Of a stretch of 64,000 nucleotides of DNA, positions 11,108 through 22,377 are shown one piece after another. The notes beneath the pieces are model-generated. The model was not told where the DNA came from. It saw nothing but the letters and a program-made list of their open reading frames with translations, and did not search any database. Numbering within the stretch: position 1 is the stretch's first letter; every line of letters begins with the position of its first letter. The stretch covers positions 198,164-262,163 of the forward strand of contig WTPW01000433.1 of NCBI GenBank assembly GCA_009809945.1, read 5' to 3'. Source of the DNA: Gigaspora margarita. Its lineage: Eukaryota > Glomeromycota > Glomeromycetes > Diversisporales > Gigasporaceae. The translations under genes and the position numbers were made by a program.

Positions 11108-11770
11108 TTTTATTTTTATTATTATTACTATTATTATTTTACTTACAAAAAAAAAAAAAATTTAATGGATATTTATACGTATTTATGCTTATTTATTCGT
11201 ATTATGTAAAGTACTGGAAATAAATAGGGTCAAAGTGGCATAACCATTTTTAATTATGCTTGTTGTTCAAAGATCAGTCACTATAATAATTATGAATATA
11301 TCATATTTCAGCGTTTAGTTGTAAACATGATTTAGGAAATGCGATGATTAATCCACTTTATAACGTAATCAATAGTGAAACTAAAAAAAAATTTATTAAC
11401 AGAAAAATTTTATTATGATAATTAACTTTTATGTTCTAAATTTATCCTACATTAATCATACCTTAGCTTATAAGGTAAATGTTGACTTTATTTCACTATT
11501 TCTACATTATGCTCGCCTAAATACTGGCTGAAAGGCCTTAATCTAACTAATTCTAGAAGCAATTTTATTGGAGATTAGCAATGTAACAATATTGTTATGT
11601 AATCAGTACCTAAGATTTCTCCATTTACCATATTATTTTGTTTGAATTTAAATTGCAGATCAACAAATACGTATTGCAGTTTTTATTGATTAAGTAAGAA
11701 ATTAAGCAATTTTAGGTAATAAAAATTTGTTAAAATTCCGAATCAAAAAAAAAAAATCTAGAACTGTAAT

Positions 11771-13249
11771 CAGTGTTCGAAATTTCGGACTCAAACACTG
11801 TTCTCATGAGAACAGCATAATATCTATGAGTGTTCTCAACCAATTGTTTATGTTCTCACTTATGCTGATTATATGTTTTCACAATTGAGTCTACGCATAA
11901 TGTGGAGTATACTTTTAATTATGCGTAGTATGTAGCACGGTATCATACCTATAGGCTGATGATCAGGTAGCTAGTTAATTTTCGTGTTACGTACGTACGT
12001 ATGACAGGAAGTTTTTGATGCGTGTTAGATTTCCAATTTGTAAGATTGGAAAATTTGAATAAAACAACGTACGTTGTGAGAGTGTAAAGTCACGCCGATT
12101 TTCTTTTTATACTATTACTATCCCGATTGCCACTTTAAGTTGTCTATTGTAAGTCAAATATGTATACCAGTACGATCACATGAAATGTGTGAGGGATGGT
12201 TTGAATAATGTTTTTGGGCGTGGCCTATGCTGATTTTCGCAGAATCCTTTTTTAGTAGGAGTAATGATTTTCATTTATTCATTTCTGGAAGGAGTTAAAC
12301 GTATACCGTAACTTCATAAGTAGATTATTCAATATGATGCAAATCTGACGTTACTGATTATAAAATTAATTAAAATTTGAAATCTATACCATCTAAATTT
12401 AGAGTTCGTCCGTTTAAATGGTTTAATTGGCTACCTGAGCATTACGACATTCTTGATCTATAAATCGGGTATAGAGTGGCGTTGTAAATGTATAAAAGTA
12501 TAATTCATTATTGCGTCATAAATTCGTAAGTCATCTTTGAATTGAGACGTTACACCAGTAGACGACTTAATATGATATCCATTTACAGCTTTTTGCTCTG
12601 CAGCACTCATTTTTTTAAAATCGACATTCGATAATAAACCAACTCTAACTAAATACAATATGTTACTGAATAACGAGTAAGTCTTTTTTAAGCCTGTCAG
12701 AGTAGTGAATTAATTTTTGGTGAGACAAGTTCATTTCACAGACAATTATTTCACCGGTAAAACGAAGTGTCGAAGAAATGATTGTCGGTGAAATGCCACG
12801 TATCCATAAAATTTATATACAGTAAACATGTTAATTTAGGCTCATGAATTGTAATTTATTATAAAGTGTGAATGGTCAGTTTAGGCAAAAATATCTATAT
12901 AGAGTTTAGATACCCAACATGTTTGATATTTAATCTGTGATTGATGGGTTTTCTCCCGTGTTAATAGTCATGATCGAGCAAGTATAAATAAAACATGTTA
13001 TAATTGAAGCACTCAAACTAATGGTTCGTCTTTGATTAATTTATTTTTATTTGTGCTAAATGAGCCAAAGTCTTTGTTATAATAAGTGATACGGACAAAT
13101 ATTATTTTACATGAACATGCTTTTTGAACTTTGCCGAGTGATCGTACTGGTCCTGCGCCGCGTCACACGCTGCGCAGCTACCCTAATATTTAGTAAGAAG
13201 TTTACTGTAGTTCCCTAATATAGTATAGATCGTTATCTGCTTTGACTTG
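11771..13249. other. Intergenic with one unidentified exon-like fragment
   Basis: Apart from the frame at 12458-12709 nothing is recognised. 'gttctca' words cluster at 11800-11870. An alternating acgtacgtacgta lies at 11989-12001 and a related word at 13964. Confidence 0.3.
12458..12709 (-). CDS. Unidentified exon-like frame
   Basis: An open minus-strand frame of about 83 codons runs between stops, with an internal ATG at 12656-12658 and another giving MSAAEQKAVNGYHIKS. Its composition looks protein-like: mixed charge, not low complexity, with QFKDDLRIYDAIMNY near the end. I do not recognise a family. There is no clear signal peptide or membrane segment. It could be an exon of a host gene, a captured fragment or chance. 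Confidence 0.3.
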   Translation of the reverse strand, partial: FTTLTGLKKTYSLFSNILYLVRVGLLSNVDFKKMSAAEQKAVNGYHIKSSTGVTSQFKDDLRIYDAIMNYTFIHLQRHSIPDL

Positions 13250-13254
13250 TATAT

Positions 13255-13870
13255 CAAAGATATTAAGAAAATCAAGATATCAAATATATCAGATATATCA
13301 GATATATCAGATATATCAGACATATCAAACATATCAGATATATCAAACATTTATGATATTTCGAACTTGTAACTTGTTAGGACAATATGAGTAGAATTAG
13401 CGCAGTCATGTAAAAAGTATAAATACGATTTTGTCTTCACAAAAGAGCAGTTTTTCGTAAGTTTCATAGTTTGAAGTTTTCCATAATTCGAACTCGTTTA
13501 GTTTTTTCGTAGTTTTTCGATAGTTCATTAGTTCCATAGTTTCCAAAGTTCGATAGTTTCCATAGTTCGTAAGTTCTAGTTACGTAGTTCAGAAGCAAGA
13601 ACTCAGTAGAGTTCAAAGCTTTAGAAGTTGCAGAAGTAATAACCTTCGAAATAAGAGTAGAAGTGTTATTGTTAGTAATCCCCCGATAGATAATTAAATA
13701 AACAAGTTATTATTATTAACCGATAACCTCTTGATAAGTGAAATCGTATCCAAGTCTAAAATCCCGTGACCTCGTATTAGAGTCTCGTGACATAATCTAG
13801 AACTCTATTTCGACCCTAGTTACTCGGACCAAGTCTATCCACGCCTCGATCGAAGCCTTATTACCATTAT
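13255..13870 (+). mobile_element. Probable solo LTR (fossil), unassigned family
   Basis: The layout is LTR-like: a 9-bp-periodic array (13271-13345), a TATAAATA box at 13418-13425, a stretch of 'catagtttc/gttcgtag' words, and an AATAAA-type signal near 13696, followed by GC-richer sequence to about 13870. No internal region or target duplication was identified, so both ends are approximate and the call is by analogy with the other LTRs of the window. Confidence 0.4.
13271..13345 (+). repeat. 9-bp-periodic minisatellite (TATATCAGA type)
   Basis: Eight consecutive 9-mers: gatatcaaa, tatatcaga (four times), catatcaaa, catatcaga and tatatcaaa. The array lies about 75 bp upstream of a TATAAATA box. 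Confidence 0.85.
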
Positions 13871-14634
13871 TGGGTTGAATTCGAGTAGTTTTAGAGTTTT
13901 AGTTAGTGTAGCAGTGCGTAGTTGATATATTTAGACGGAGGGTATGATGTTTACCTTCACAACGTACGTACATACAAACTACCAGATGCAAAGAATGCAT
14001 CTGAAATGCGATATAAATCAAGACAATAGAAAAAAAAAAGGATAATTCTGGGTGTTATTTTTTAATCGGCATCTTACGCACCCAAAATTTAAGATTAAAA
14101 TGTCAAATATGCTTGCATATTTTAATTAAATTAAAGAATGATCTCTTATCAGTTATTATTAAAAAATTTAAATATTAAAACATTCGATTTTAATATATAT
14201 ATTGTAATATAAATAACCTTACTTAAACTATTAAGCGCGAATACGATTGATAAGTTTTTGATCAATTTAAAATTTGTGATGTAAAAATGTATATATAAGC
14301 TTGTATATAATAAAAAATTACTTTTACTCTCTTAATCGTTTTATATGATCTATTGATTTTTTTGATTCGAAGGTCAACAATAATGGGTGGTGGTGAAAAG
14401 GCAATTTGGAGTCCTAATTTAAATTGTACTGTAAAAAATATTACAGAACATGTACAGGTGTAAAATATTGCATGTTCTTGATAATTCAATTAAAAACATA
14501 AGTCATACTGAAGTTGACGTGAGCAAGAATTTTATTCAACAAAATGATGAAATTTCACTTTTACAAAAACAATAGAGGCCAAAAACATATATGTAAGCTA
14601 ATAAAACTTAATTTATATTTATTTAAGGATAATG
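13871..14634. other. Intergenic, no gene seen
   Basis: A 75-codon minus-strand frame at 14262-14489 has no recognisable features. Nothing else is supported. Confidence 0.35.
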
Positions 14635-14754
14635 TTATTTGTAACAGCCTGTTACACGCTTATTTGTAACAGCCTTTATTTCTAACTCAAAATTTTACTA
14701 AGACAACACCTATTGCACTTCTAACAAAAAATGCAATTCTGTATTAATCTTGAC

Positions 14755-15218
14755 TAGGGATGGGTTCGGTCAGTTACGGTCGGTTTCGGTCGGTTATTAT
14801 CAACTATAGGCATATAACCGGCTAAGTGCGTCTGTCATACCGGCTAATAGCCGACTATAGTCGATCAATTATTTTACTATGCAAAGGTCCTTTGATCCTT
14901 TAACCAAAGTTGTAGAGCCGATCTTTCTGATTCTAATGGCGATTAGATCATTGTTGGTTCTTGAGATAATTGAGATTAAAGCAAGAAAATAAGGATCGAC
15001 AAATTTACCATTACACAAAGAATTATATTTTGTGTACAGTCGATCACGTATAGTATTTACGGGATCTTCCGCTTATCGGGCTGATCCGTGTCGATCGGTT
15101 TTGAAATCTGGCATCGGCTATAATTTAGTCGGTCAGCTAAGCCGCTCTGACCGACTAGAATCGGTTACGGATAATAGCCGGTCACAAACGGCTATAACCG
15201 TAACCGTACCCATTCTTA
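14755..15218. mobile_element. hAT-type MITE, 464 bp, 8-bp target duplication
   Basis: The ends read TAGGGATGGGTTCGGT and, reverse complemented, TAAGAATGGGTACGGT. Identical ATCTTGAC octamers flank it at 14747-14754 and 15219-15226, the target size of hAT elements. Subterminal GGTCGGTT/AACCG words are frequent on both strands. The frame at 15032-15253 is a by-product of these repeats. Confidence 0.8.
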
Positions 15219-15225
15219 ATCTTGA

Positions 15226-15247
15226 CCCTAACCCTAACCTAACCCTA
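15226..15247 (-). repeat. Telomere-like CCCTAA tract
   Basis: The bases after the target duplication read ccctaaccctaacctaaccct, about three and a half units of the canonical TTAGGG telomere repeat (reverse strand). It is an interstitial trace; a chance origin is possible at this length. Confidence 0.5.
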
Positions 15248-15337
15248 TTTTAATATTAATGTGGCCTTATGGGCTGTTACAAATAAGCATGTAACAGGCT
15301 GTTACAAATAAGTTTTTCCTTTATTTAATATATAAAA

Positions 15338-15378
15338 TCTCTATGTAAACAAACATTGTTTACATAGAGATTTTATAT
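15338..15378. repeat. Perfect short hairpin
   Basis: The arms aatctctatgtaaacaa and ttgtttacatagagatt face each other with a 3-base loop. It adjoins the duplicated block that follows. Confidence 0.7.
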
Positions 15379-15765
15379 AGTCGGCCAATCGTTTTTCGAC
15401 GATATCTCGCCATCCACTGGGCCGTTTTGGTTGATCTAACACCATTAGATGCGTCTCGACGATCTCTACAACTTTCAATTAGTGGACATGTATCGTTAAC
15501 TTAGTAAGAAAAAAAGTTTTAGATGGAAGCACTCCACATTTCGCCTATAGCAATTTTCATATGTAATCTCTGTCACGGATTTTTTATATAGTCGGCCAAT
15601 CGTTTTTCGACGATAACTCTCCATCCACTGGGCCGATTTGGATGTTCTAACCACCGTTAGATGCGTCTCGATGAGCTCTACAACTTTCAATTAGTGGACA
15701 TGTATCGTTAACTTAGTAAGAAAAACGTTTTAGATGGAAGCACGCCATCTTTCGCCTTTTCTCCA
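15371..15765. repeat. Direct duplication of about 180 bp, period 211 bp
   Basis: The segment from ttttatatagtcggccaatc through 'ccatccactgggccg', 'ttagatgcgtctcgacga' and 'agtggacatgtatcgttaac' to 'gttttagatggaagcac' occurs at about 15371 and again at 15582. Its phrases (TTTGGATGATCT, CCATTAGA, GTCTC) loosely echo the hairpin modules at 28.8-29.5 kb, so they may belong to one dispersed family. A 64-codon frame over it is not convincing. Confidence 0.75.
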
Positions 15766-15834
15766 GTTGACAGGCGGATTATCAATTAATTTAATTTAAT
15801 TGATTATTAAATTTCAATAGAAAATTTCTTGCAA

Positions 15835-15978
15835 TGAAAGAAATAAAATGTCCTTATAATGAACTAAAATGCCATGGCAATTTTGTAGTACAAAAGCACT
15901 CAAAAAATATTTCAAATAAAAAAGATGTTGATCAAATTTTACTTAATAAATTATTTAAAAATGAACCAGTATTTTAAT
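15835..15978 (+). pseudogene. Transposase remnant, N-terminal Cys/His piece
   Basis: A 47-codon frame beginning MKEIKCPYNELKCHG has C-x6-C and a following His, a small zinc-finger-like arrangement common at the N-termini of MULE-like transposases. The frame ends early and the next pieces lie in other frames or behind AT-rich intron-like sequence. Confidence 0.4.
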
Positions 15979-16674
15979 TTATACTTTTAATTATTAATTT
16001 ATATTTATTGTATTATATTATTAATTAATAAATTTATTTTAGATTAATTTGTCAAGTAATACAAATTCATGTTCAATTATTTTTTCTACAAAATCACATA
16101 GTATTAAATTGGTAAATATTTATATATTATATTTAAATATTAAATAAAAATTTATTAATTTTATTTTAAAATATTTAGATTTTTTATATAAGTTTCAAAT
16201 GGCATTATAGAGGAAGAAAAAATTATTAAAAAAGCTGTTATATTATTTTTTCTCAATTTATTCCATGTGATTTAAAAAAATACTATATGTTATATTGGTT
16301 AGTAAAGGTAAACACAAACATCCACTATTACTGCCTAAAAGAGTTCCAAAAGAAATTATAAATAAATTACAAACAATGATTGAAATAGCAAGTGATAATT
16401 TAATAGATATTTCTCCATAAAAATTAGTATCTAGCAAGTAAATATTTAATAGTTAATAGGCAATTTCTATTTGGTCACTAGGTGTATTAACACTTGGTTA
16501 TACAAAACAAATATAAAAGCCAATCAAAATATTGAATTAAATACATTTTTTAGATCATATGCAGATTATTTTTTGTACAACAAAAATAAAGCAAAAAAAC
16601 AAAAAATTAATGATACCTTAAAATTTTGTTTATAAAATCATCTTTGAGGCTCTAATAAAAAAATTCCTGGGGTG

Positions 16675-16740
16675 TGGCAACTTAGAGAAGTTGGTAAGTT
16701 GTCACCCCCAAGCAGCAGGTCTAAGGTTCAAATCTCACTG
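16675..16740 (+). promoter_or_regulatory. tRNA-like head with A and B boxes
   Basis: The A box TTAGAGAAGTTGG (about 16682-16695) matches the tRNA D-arm consensus and the B box GGTTCAAATCTC (about 16723-16734) the T-arm consensus. The acceptor stem does not pair convincingly, so this is a promoter-bearing tRNA relic and not a tRNA gene. Confidence 0.7.
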
Positions 16741-17444
16741 GTGATAGTTTGAAAATAGGCCTGTGTTATGGTACCATTTCTCCTCGTAGGTCCTTTGGTA
16801 CACCATCTTGAATGGGAGCCGTCAGGCGCACAAAATCCAAGGATCGAAAAATGAATACCCATTTGGAAGTTCCAAGTGAGGAAGTAGCAAAGATCTTTGA
16901 CAGTGCTAACTATAATTGGAGTATTGGAAACTGGAGCCAGAGAACCGGACAACAAGATCCTCAAGGAGAGAGTCCACCAACCTGGCTGCTGAAGTCACAC
17001 TGGAGGAAAAGGACATGCATTTCAGCAGCATGTACCAAAGAGAGGGAGTCCATTCAGCACTTAAAGTCAGGCTGACCTACCCGTCTGGGCTAACTGCTTT
17101 GTAAGTTTGGGAATACTGAGGAAGAACCGATAGGAAGGTTCTAGTGGGTATTGGAATTGGAGTGAACCTCACAAGGGCAGAAGTAGGTAATAGTAGCAGT
17201 TTAATAGTTAGCCCTAACTGCAAGTATATAGGTAAAGCTGTAGCGTAAGTTACTGAAGCGTAGGTAATACCTGTGTGAAACAGGAACTGCTCTACCAAGT
17301 GTGCCACAAGAATAAACTAGTCCTAAAGGGATTCTGCAAGCATCTAGAACTGGCCTTGACTGACTTATGTAGCGAAGGACTGTACTGGCGATACAAGAAG
17401 GATTTGGCAGGAGAAGCATAGATCAGAGGGTTTAAATATATCAG

Positions 17445-19845
17445 CAAAATAAATATACGAAATCTTTCGAAAGAAATTGCATGCTGAAAATCTTTCGAAA
17501 GAATTGTGATCGATGCGAAATCTTTCGAAAGAATCGCAATCTTTCGAAAGATTTCGGTATGCATTTCCTTCGAAAGATTTTAAAAGAAATTTTAAAATAT
17601 TTCAAAATGTATTGCGAAATATTGCGAAATAGGACAAATAAAAACAATGCAACCCCCGTACCTAATTTGTACCTAATTATCCCCTCCGGGGTTGCAGGAG
17701 GTAATTTTTTGCATATTATCGCAATATTTCGCAATATTTCGCAAAATTTTGAAATTTTTTAAAAATAATAAATAAACGATATACATATTCACATAAACAC
17801 GCTTTTGTAAATTTTTGATCGTTTTCACAGGTTTTCGCATTGTTTCGCATTTTAATATAAAATTTTATATTTTTTTATTTATTATTATACATTATATATT
17901 TTAAATTTATTTTAAATTAAATATACATTTTTATTCAATATTACATATTTTATTATATATTATTATACATATATTATACAAAAAAAAAATAAAAAAAAAA
18001 CGATGAAAAAAAATGAACCCAAAAAAAAATGAAAAAAACAAAACTGAAATGAAAAAAAACTGTATTTAAAATACTTTCGCACTTCTTTGCATATAATCCC
18101 ATAAAAAACTAGCCCTACACGCTTATTTTCGCTCGCCCCAGTTAGCTATTATTTTGCTTCTTTGTTTTAACTATCATTTCGTTTTAGCTATTCTTTTGTT
18201 TTCGCTATCATCTTCGTTTTGCTCTTCTTTTTAAATACTTCCTAAAAATAGTAGAGAAGTGAAAAAATAAAAAAAAAACTACTTCTCAAAAGTGTTGGTA
18301 TTTCCAGAAAAATCCAGTTTGTTCTTGCAAAGTGCTGGAGAAGTTAGAGTTGGTGTTCTTGTAAAGTACCAGAAAAGTCAGGTCGTTTTTTTGCAAAGTT
18401 CCAAAGAAAGTCAGGAATAAATAAAAAAAAAATTAAAAAAATAAGTAAAAAAAAAGAAAAACAACCAAAAAACAAAAATGTAAGCAAACTAAATAAAAAA
18501 AACGAAGACCCAAATCTCTATTTCCCTAAAGTAAGAGTTCGTTTCTTGCAATTTAAAAATTGTCGAAGGTTTTTGAAATGTGCCAGAATAAATAAAAAAA
18601 TAAAAATTAAAGAAATAAGTAAAAAGAAAACAACGGAATATAAGCAAACTGAATAAAAATAAAAATAAAACCCCAAATCTCCATTATATTTGCTTCTATT
18701 CGCTCATATTCCCTTCTATTCACTTATATTCGCTTATATTCGCTACTTTCTAAAAAATAGTAAGTAAAAAAAATAAAAAAACTATTCTCAGAAGTGTTAG
18801 TATTATACCACCTGTACAAACACAAGAGGAACAAGAAAAATTACCCATATGACCCCATACGAACGCAAGAAAATGAGCAAGACCACCCTATACGAATGCA
18901 AGAGAAACAAGCAAGACCACCCCATAAGAATGCAAGAGAAAAAAACAAATAGACCACCTACAAGAACACTAAAAATCTACGCAATACCATCTACAAGAAT
19001 ACCAAGAGGAGTAGCGATTCCACAAGAACACCAACGACACAAGCTAGCGACAATTCCAACAACGACACCAACGATGACATCAACTACAACACCAGCAATG
19101 ACACCAACTAGGACAACACCATTGCGTTGCCTTGCGCAAAGTGTTAGAAAGTCTCTATATTTCATGCCAAAAAGTGTTTTTTTGTAGAAATAAAATAAAA
19201 AATTAAAAAATAATAATAAATAAAAGAAAAAAAATGATACTAAACGAAACGAAACGTAACAAAAAAAACAAAGCGAAAACGAAAAAATAATGTAAAAGTG
19301 ATAGAAGATCTAAATTATAAACAAAAAAATTAAACAAAGATCTAATCTGATCTTGTACTATGATCATTGAAACATTTCGAAACAAATCGAAACATTTTGA
19401 AAATATTATTTAAATGCATCTTTGGTATGATTTAGGATACAGATCTACAGATCCTAAAATATTTCGAATATATTCGAAATATTAAAAAAAANTGATCTTG
19501 TAATACAGAATTTGTAGATTAATTTTGATACATAATACAAAATTTTGAACTATTTCGAAAATATAGTCAATGCGTCCTTGGCATGACCCAGGTTACATAT
19601 CCTGATCTAGCTGATCCAGCCAGTTCTAAAATATTTCGAATTATTTCGATTACAAAATATTTTGAAAAATATTTCAAATCCACTTTCGAAATATTTCGAA
19701 ACCATTTTCGAAATATTTCGAAGCTGAAATATTTCAAAATATATTTCAAAATATTTCGAAATATATTGCATATGCGAAATCTTTTGAAAGATTTTGCAGT
19801 AACGCAAGATCTTTTGAAAGATTTCGGTACTATAAATTTGCTGAT
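17445..19845 (+). mobile_element. Repeat R1, full-length non-coding element (2.4 kb)
   Basis: It lies inside retroposon copy 1, whose body resumes immediately after it. The ends are inverted: the left starts CGAAATCTTTCGAAAGAA and the right, reverse complemented, CGAAATCTTTCAAAAGAT. Both termini are packed with palindromic CTTTCGAAAG and ATATTTCGAAATAT words. The middle (17990-18660) is A-rich and is shared almost word for word with 25490-25905 and, inverted, 1-220. The interior also holds two short minisatellites. No transposase is present. A possible ATAAAT target word occurs on both sides but is not convincing. Confidence 0.65.
18835..19125 (+). repeat. Two minisatellites inside R1
   Basis: At 18835-18970 a unit of about 33-36 bp repeats with the words 'acgaatgcaagag' and 'caagaccaccc'. 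At 19040-19115 a unit near 15 bp repeats with 'acaccaacgatgaca'. Together they give a 112-codon Thr/Lys-rich frame (18849-19187) that I take as repeat-derived. Confidence 0.65.
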
Positions 19846-21670
19846 GTAGGTAACTCCTAGTTGGGTTGCAGGTATGGCAACTAGTGTAGAACCTTCGGGC
19901 GGGCTACTTAAATTAGACAACCAAAAGTTGTACATGTGGCTTGTTGTACTCTTATTTATATAACAAATGTCAGGGTGCTCCTGGAGGCACCTGTAATCTG
20001 ATTTACTTGAATAAAAGCCTTTTCCCATAGCAGTAACTTTGATACAAAAAATAAAAAATAAAAAAATTCCTCATAAAATTTTGTATAAAATATGCCTCTA
20101 TCCACCCCAGATGTTAACACTAACCCTAATATTAGTAAAAATTTATTTATTTCTTTGTTTATTTGGTAAAATTATTTTAATTTATATGTTATATAAACAC
20201 TCATGTTTAATACACTAGGTGGTAAATTGGTTTTTCCCTAGTTAATAATAATAATTAATAATATTATAACTAATATATTACTTTATATAACTAGGTAAAC
20301 TTTTTAAAGCTACTTTGGAACTAATTATCTTTCAGAAGTTCATACATCACTTAATAATTTAAATAAATTAAAACATTTAGTTACAAAAGTTCAAAAAGAG
20401 CATAATCCTTATAAACAAGATATTCTTGGTTTAACCTATGATATATGGAAAGAAAAAAAAGAATATGAAATTATGTTCAACAAGTAGATAAATAATAAAT
20501 AATTTAAATAATTAAAAAATATTTAACAAAAATGATAAATTTAACGCATATATAGGCTTATTTGCTAATGGACAAATTATAGTGATTTGTATTTTTAAAT
20601 TACAAGCAAAAGCTTGGAAATCTTTTGAATATATTAAAATTGATGTAGCATTCAAATGTATTCAAAAATATTAATGAACTTAAAATAAATTCTTAAAATG
20701 AATACTATAAAATTGGTAAAAATATTATTTATTATATATATATCTTTATATTTAATTTTATTATTACTAATTTATAATTTAATATTTAGAATTAACATAT
20801 GCTCATGTATTTGCAAATATTACAATCTCTATAGCATATAAATGAATGCTTAGTGCATTATTTAAATAAATTTATCAATTAACTATTTCTTTTTCAAAAA
20901 TTTTTATATTGATGGAGTTGAAATGGAAATATATTATTGGTGACTTAGATCAAGCTCAAGCTAAAGGCTTATAACTTGTACTTAATAAGTTTTATTTAAA
21001 TTTAATATGAAAAGAACATTTGCTTCATATTTTTAAGAGCTGCAGAATACATTATAATAGGTATATAAAATTATTATATTTTATCAATTAAATAAAAATT
21101 TTTTATTTAATTTAAAAATATATATTATTTATTTTTTAGAAAATCAAAAATAATAAATATTCAAGACATATTAAACAATTAATGTATAAATATACAAATG
21201 CTAATATGAATAAAGAGTTGAAAAAATTTTTCAAATATTAAAAGAATCTAATGAACCAAATATAAATTGTTAATATTAATTAATTTAATTATACTAAAGT
21301 TTTTTATAATATATAATTTATTTTTTGTAATTTTTTTTTTTAGATTGAATTGCATATTATTCAATTTCTTGGATACATGGTTCATTAAACTATATTATTC
21401 TTTTATTAGAATGATATTTAGGATATAGCTCCAGACAATACTAATGTTGCTAAAGCATATCATTCAAATGCAAATTGGAATAGTAAATTTATCTTACTTG
21501 AGAATGCAATTTTAATATAAGTTAATTAATTGACAATTCACAAAAGAAGAAGAATTTGTATTAATAAAATATATAACAATTAATATAAATTATATATAAA
21601 ATCTAAATCAGTATTCCTGAATATGTAAAGTTAATTTTTTTATTAAGTTAACATCTTGTAGACTTCTAAT

Positions 21671-22356
21671 TAGGGATGGTAAAGTCTGGTCCAGTCCAGT
21701 CTTGGTCCAATAACTTACAGGTCCTAATATATAAACTTAAAGACCAAGTCTTTTATAACTAGTCCTAGGACTTTTATTAACTTAAGTTCAGTTCAGAACT
21801 TGGTCTAGAACTTAGTCCTAGATCTAGGTTCATTTTATATATTTGTACTCAAATTATATATATGTATCATATGTAGTATAACTCGATATAATGAACAACC
21901 AAAGTTAAATCACCACCTAAAAAAACTTCAGGTTATGCGATTTACATCATTCACTTATTCAAAAAATTTACTAGATAAATTATACTTTCACTTTTACAGA
22001 AATTTTATTAATTAGCATCATATAATAATTGATATAATGTGATTATTAAATTATATAATCTGAATTTTTTTTGGATGGTGATTTAACCCCAATTTATAAC
22101 AAACCTCAATATAATGAACACTAATTGCATAATGAAGGCAATTTTAAATTTTGAAATTTAAATTAGTCTCAATATAACAAAATTTTCATATATAAATTAT
22201 TTATATATATTATAGAATAAATTTATTTGAATTTTTTTATATTAGGACTTTTTAAGGACTTATTGATTTAGGTCCCAAAATCAAGACCCAGTTTTTAAAA
22301 ATTGAGTCCAAAGACCAGGTCCTAAAGTCTGGGACCTAAGGACTTTACCAACCATA
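21671..22356. mobile_element. hAT-type MITE, 686 bp, 8-bp target duplication
   Basis: The ends read TAGGGATGGTAAAGTC and, reverse complemented, TATGGTTGGTAAAGTC. Perfect CTTCTAAT octamers flank it at 21663-21670 and 22357-22364. Subterminal GGTCC/GGACC words are dense at both ends, as in the element at 61568-62477. There is no coding capacity; it sits in the decayed MULE-like transposon. Confidence 0.8.
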
Positions 22357-22377
22357 CTTCTAATAAAAGTTGTAGAG

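Larger units (their letters stand above)
7731..11770. repeat. Segmental duplication, left copy
   Basis: From 'agatgtcgagaattgcac' near 7731 to 'tctagaactgt' near 11768 the sequence matches 30022-33615 in the same orientation, including introns and flanks. The MITE at 7753-8359 is extra in this copy. Small indels and substitutions separate the copies. The left junction differs by about ten bases next to the MITE. Confidence 0.85.
14635..15311. mobile_element. Inverted-repeat element carrying a nested MITE
   Basis: The left arm (14635-14673) and right arm (15273-15311) are inverted copies built from 'ttatttgtaacagcctgtta' with an internal near-repeat of 'ttatttgtaacagc'. Removing the hAT-type MITE and one copy of its target duplication leaves about 205 bp, a typical MITE size. 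No target duplication was found for the outer element. Confidence 0.7.
16669..20058 (+). mobile_element. Long tRNA-headed retroposon (SINE-like), copy 1, interrupted
   Basis: The 5' end (about 16675-16740) folds like a tRNA: a TTAGAGAAGTTGG A box and, some 30 bases on, a GGTTCAAATCTC B box, the internal RNA polymerase III promoter. A body follows to about 17440, is interrupted by repeat R1 (17445-19845), and resumes to an 'aataaaagcc' signal and an A-rich tail ending at 20058. The 13-bp word TAAAAAAATTCCT flanks the whole at 16656-16668 and 20059-20071, the signature of target-primed reverse transcription. The body has no long open frame. Copies 2 and 3 confirm a family. Confidence 0.75.

Noticed and set aside
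16669-16745. Functional tRNA gene
   Set aside because: A and B boxes are present but the acceptor stem and anticodon stem do not pair; the same head begins a repeated retroposon.
17441-17762. Overlapping frames of 90-97 codons on both strands
   Set aside because: The TTTCGAAA palindromes of repeat R1 produce symmetric open frames; no domain and no conservation.
18849-19187. Thr-rich 112-codon frame as a cell-wall-like protein
   Set aside because: Made of two minisatellites inside repeat R1, with no signal peptide.
17445-19845. ATAAAT as target duplication of R1
   Set aside because: The word lies near both ends but not flush with comparable termini, and is too common in this AT-rich sequence.
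19567-20028. 153-codon minus-strand frame
   Set aside because: It runs from the retroposon tail into R1 palindromes and is not conserved in the other copies.
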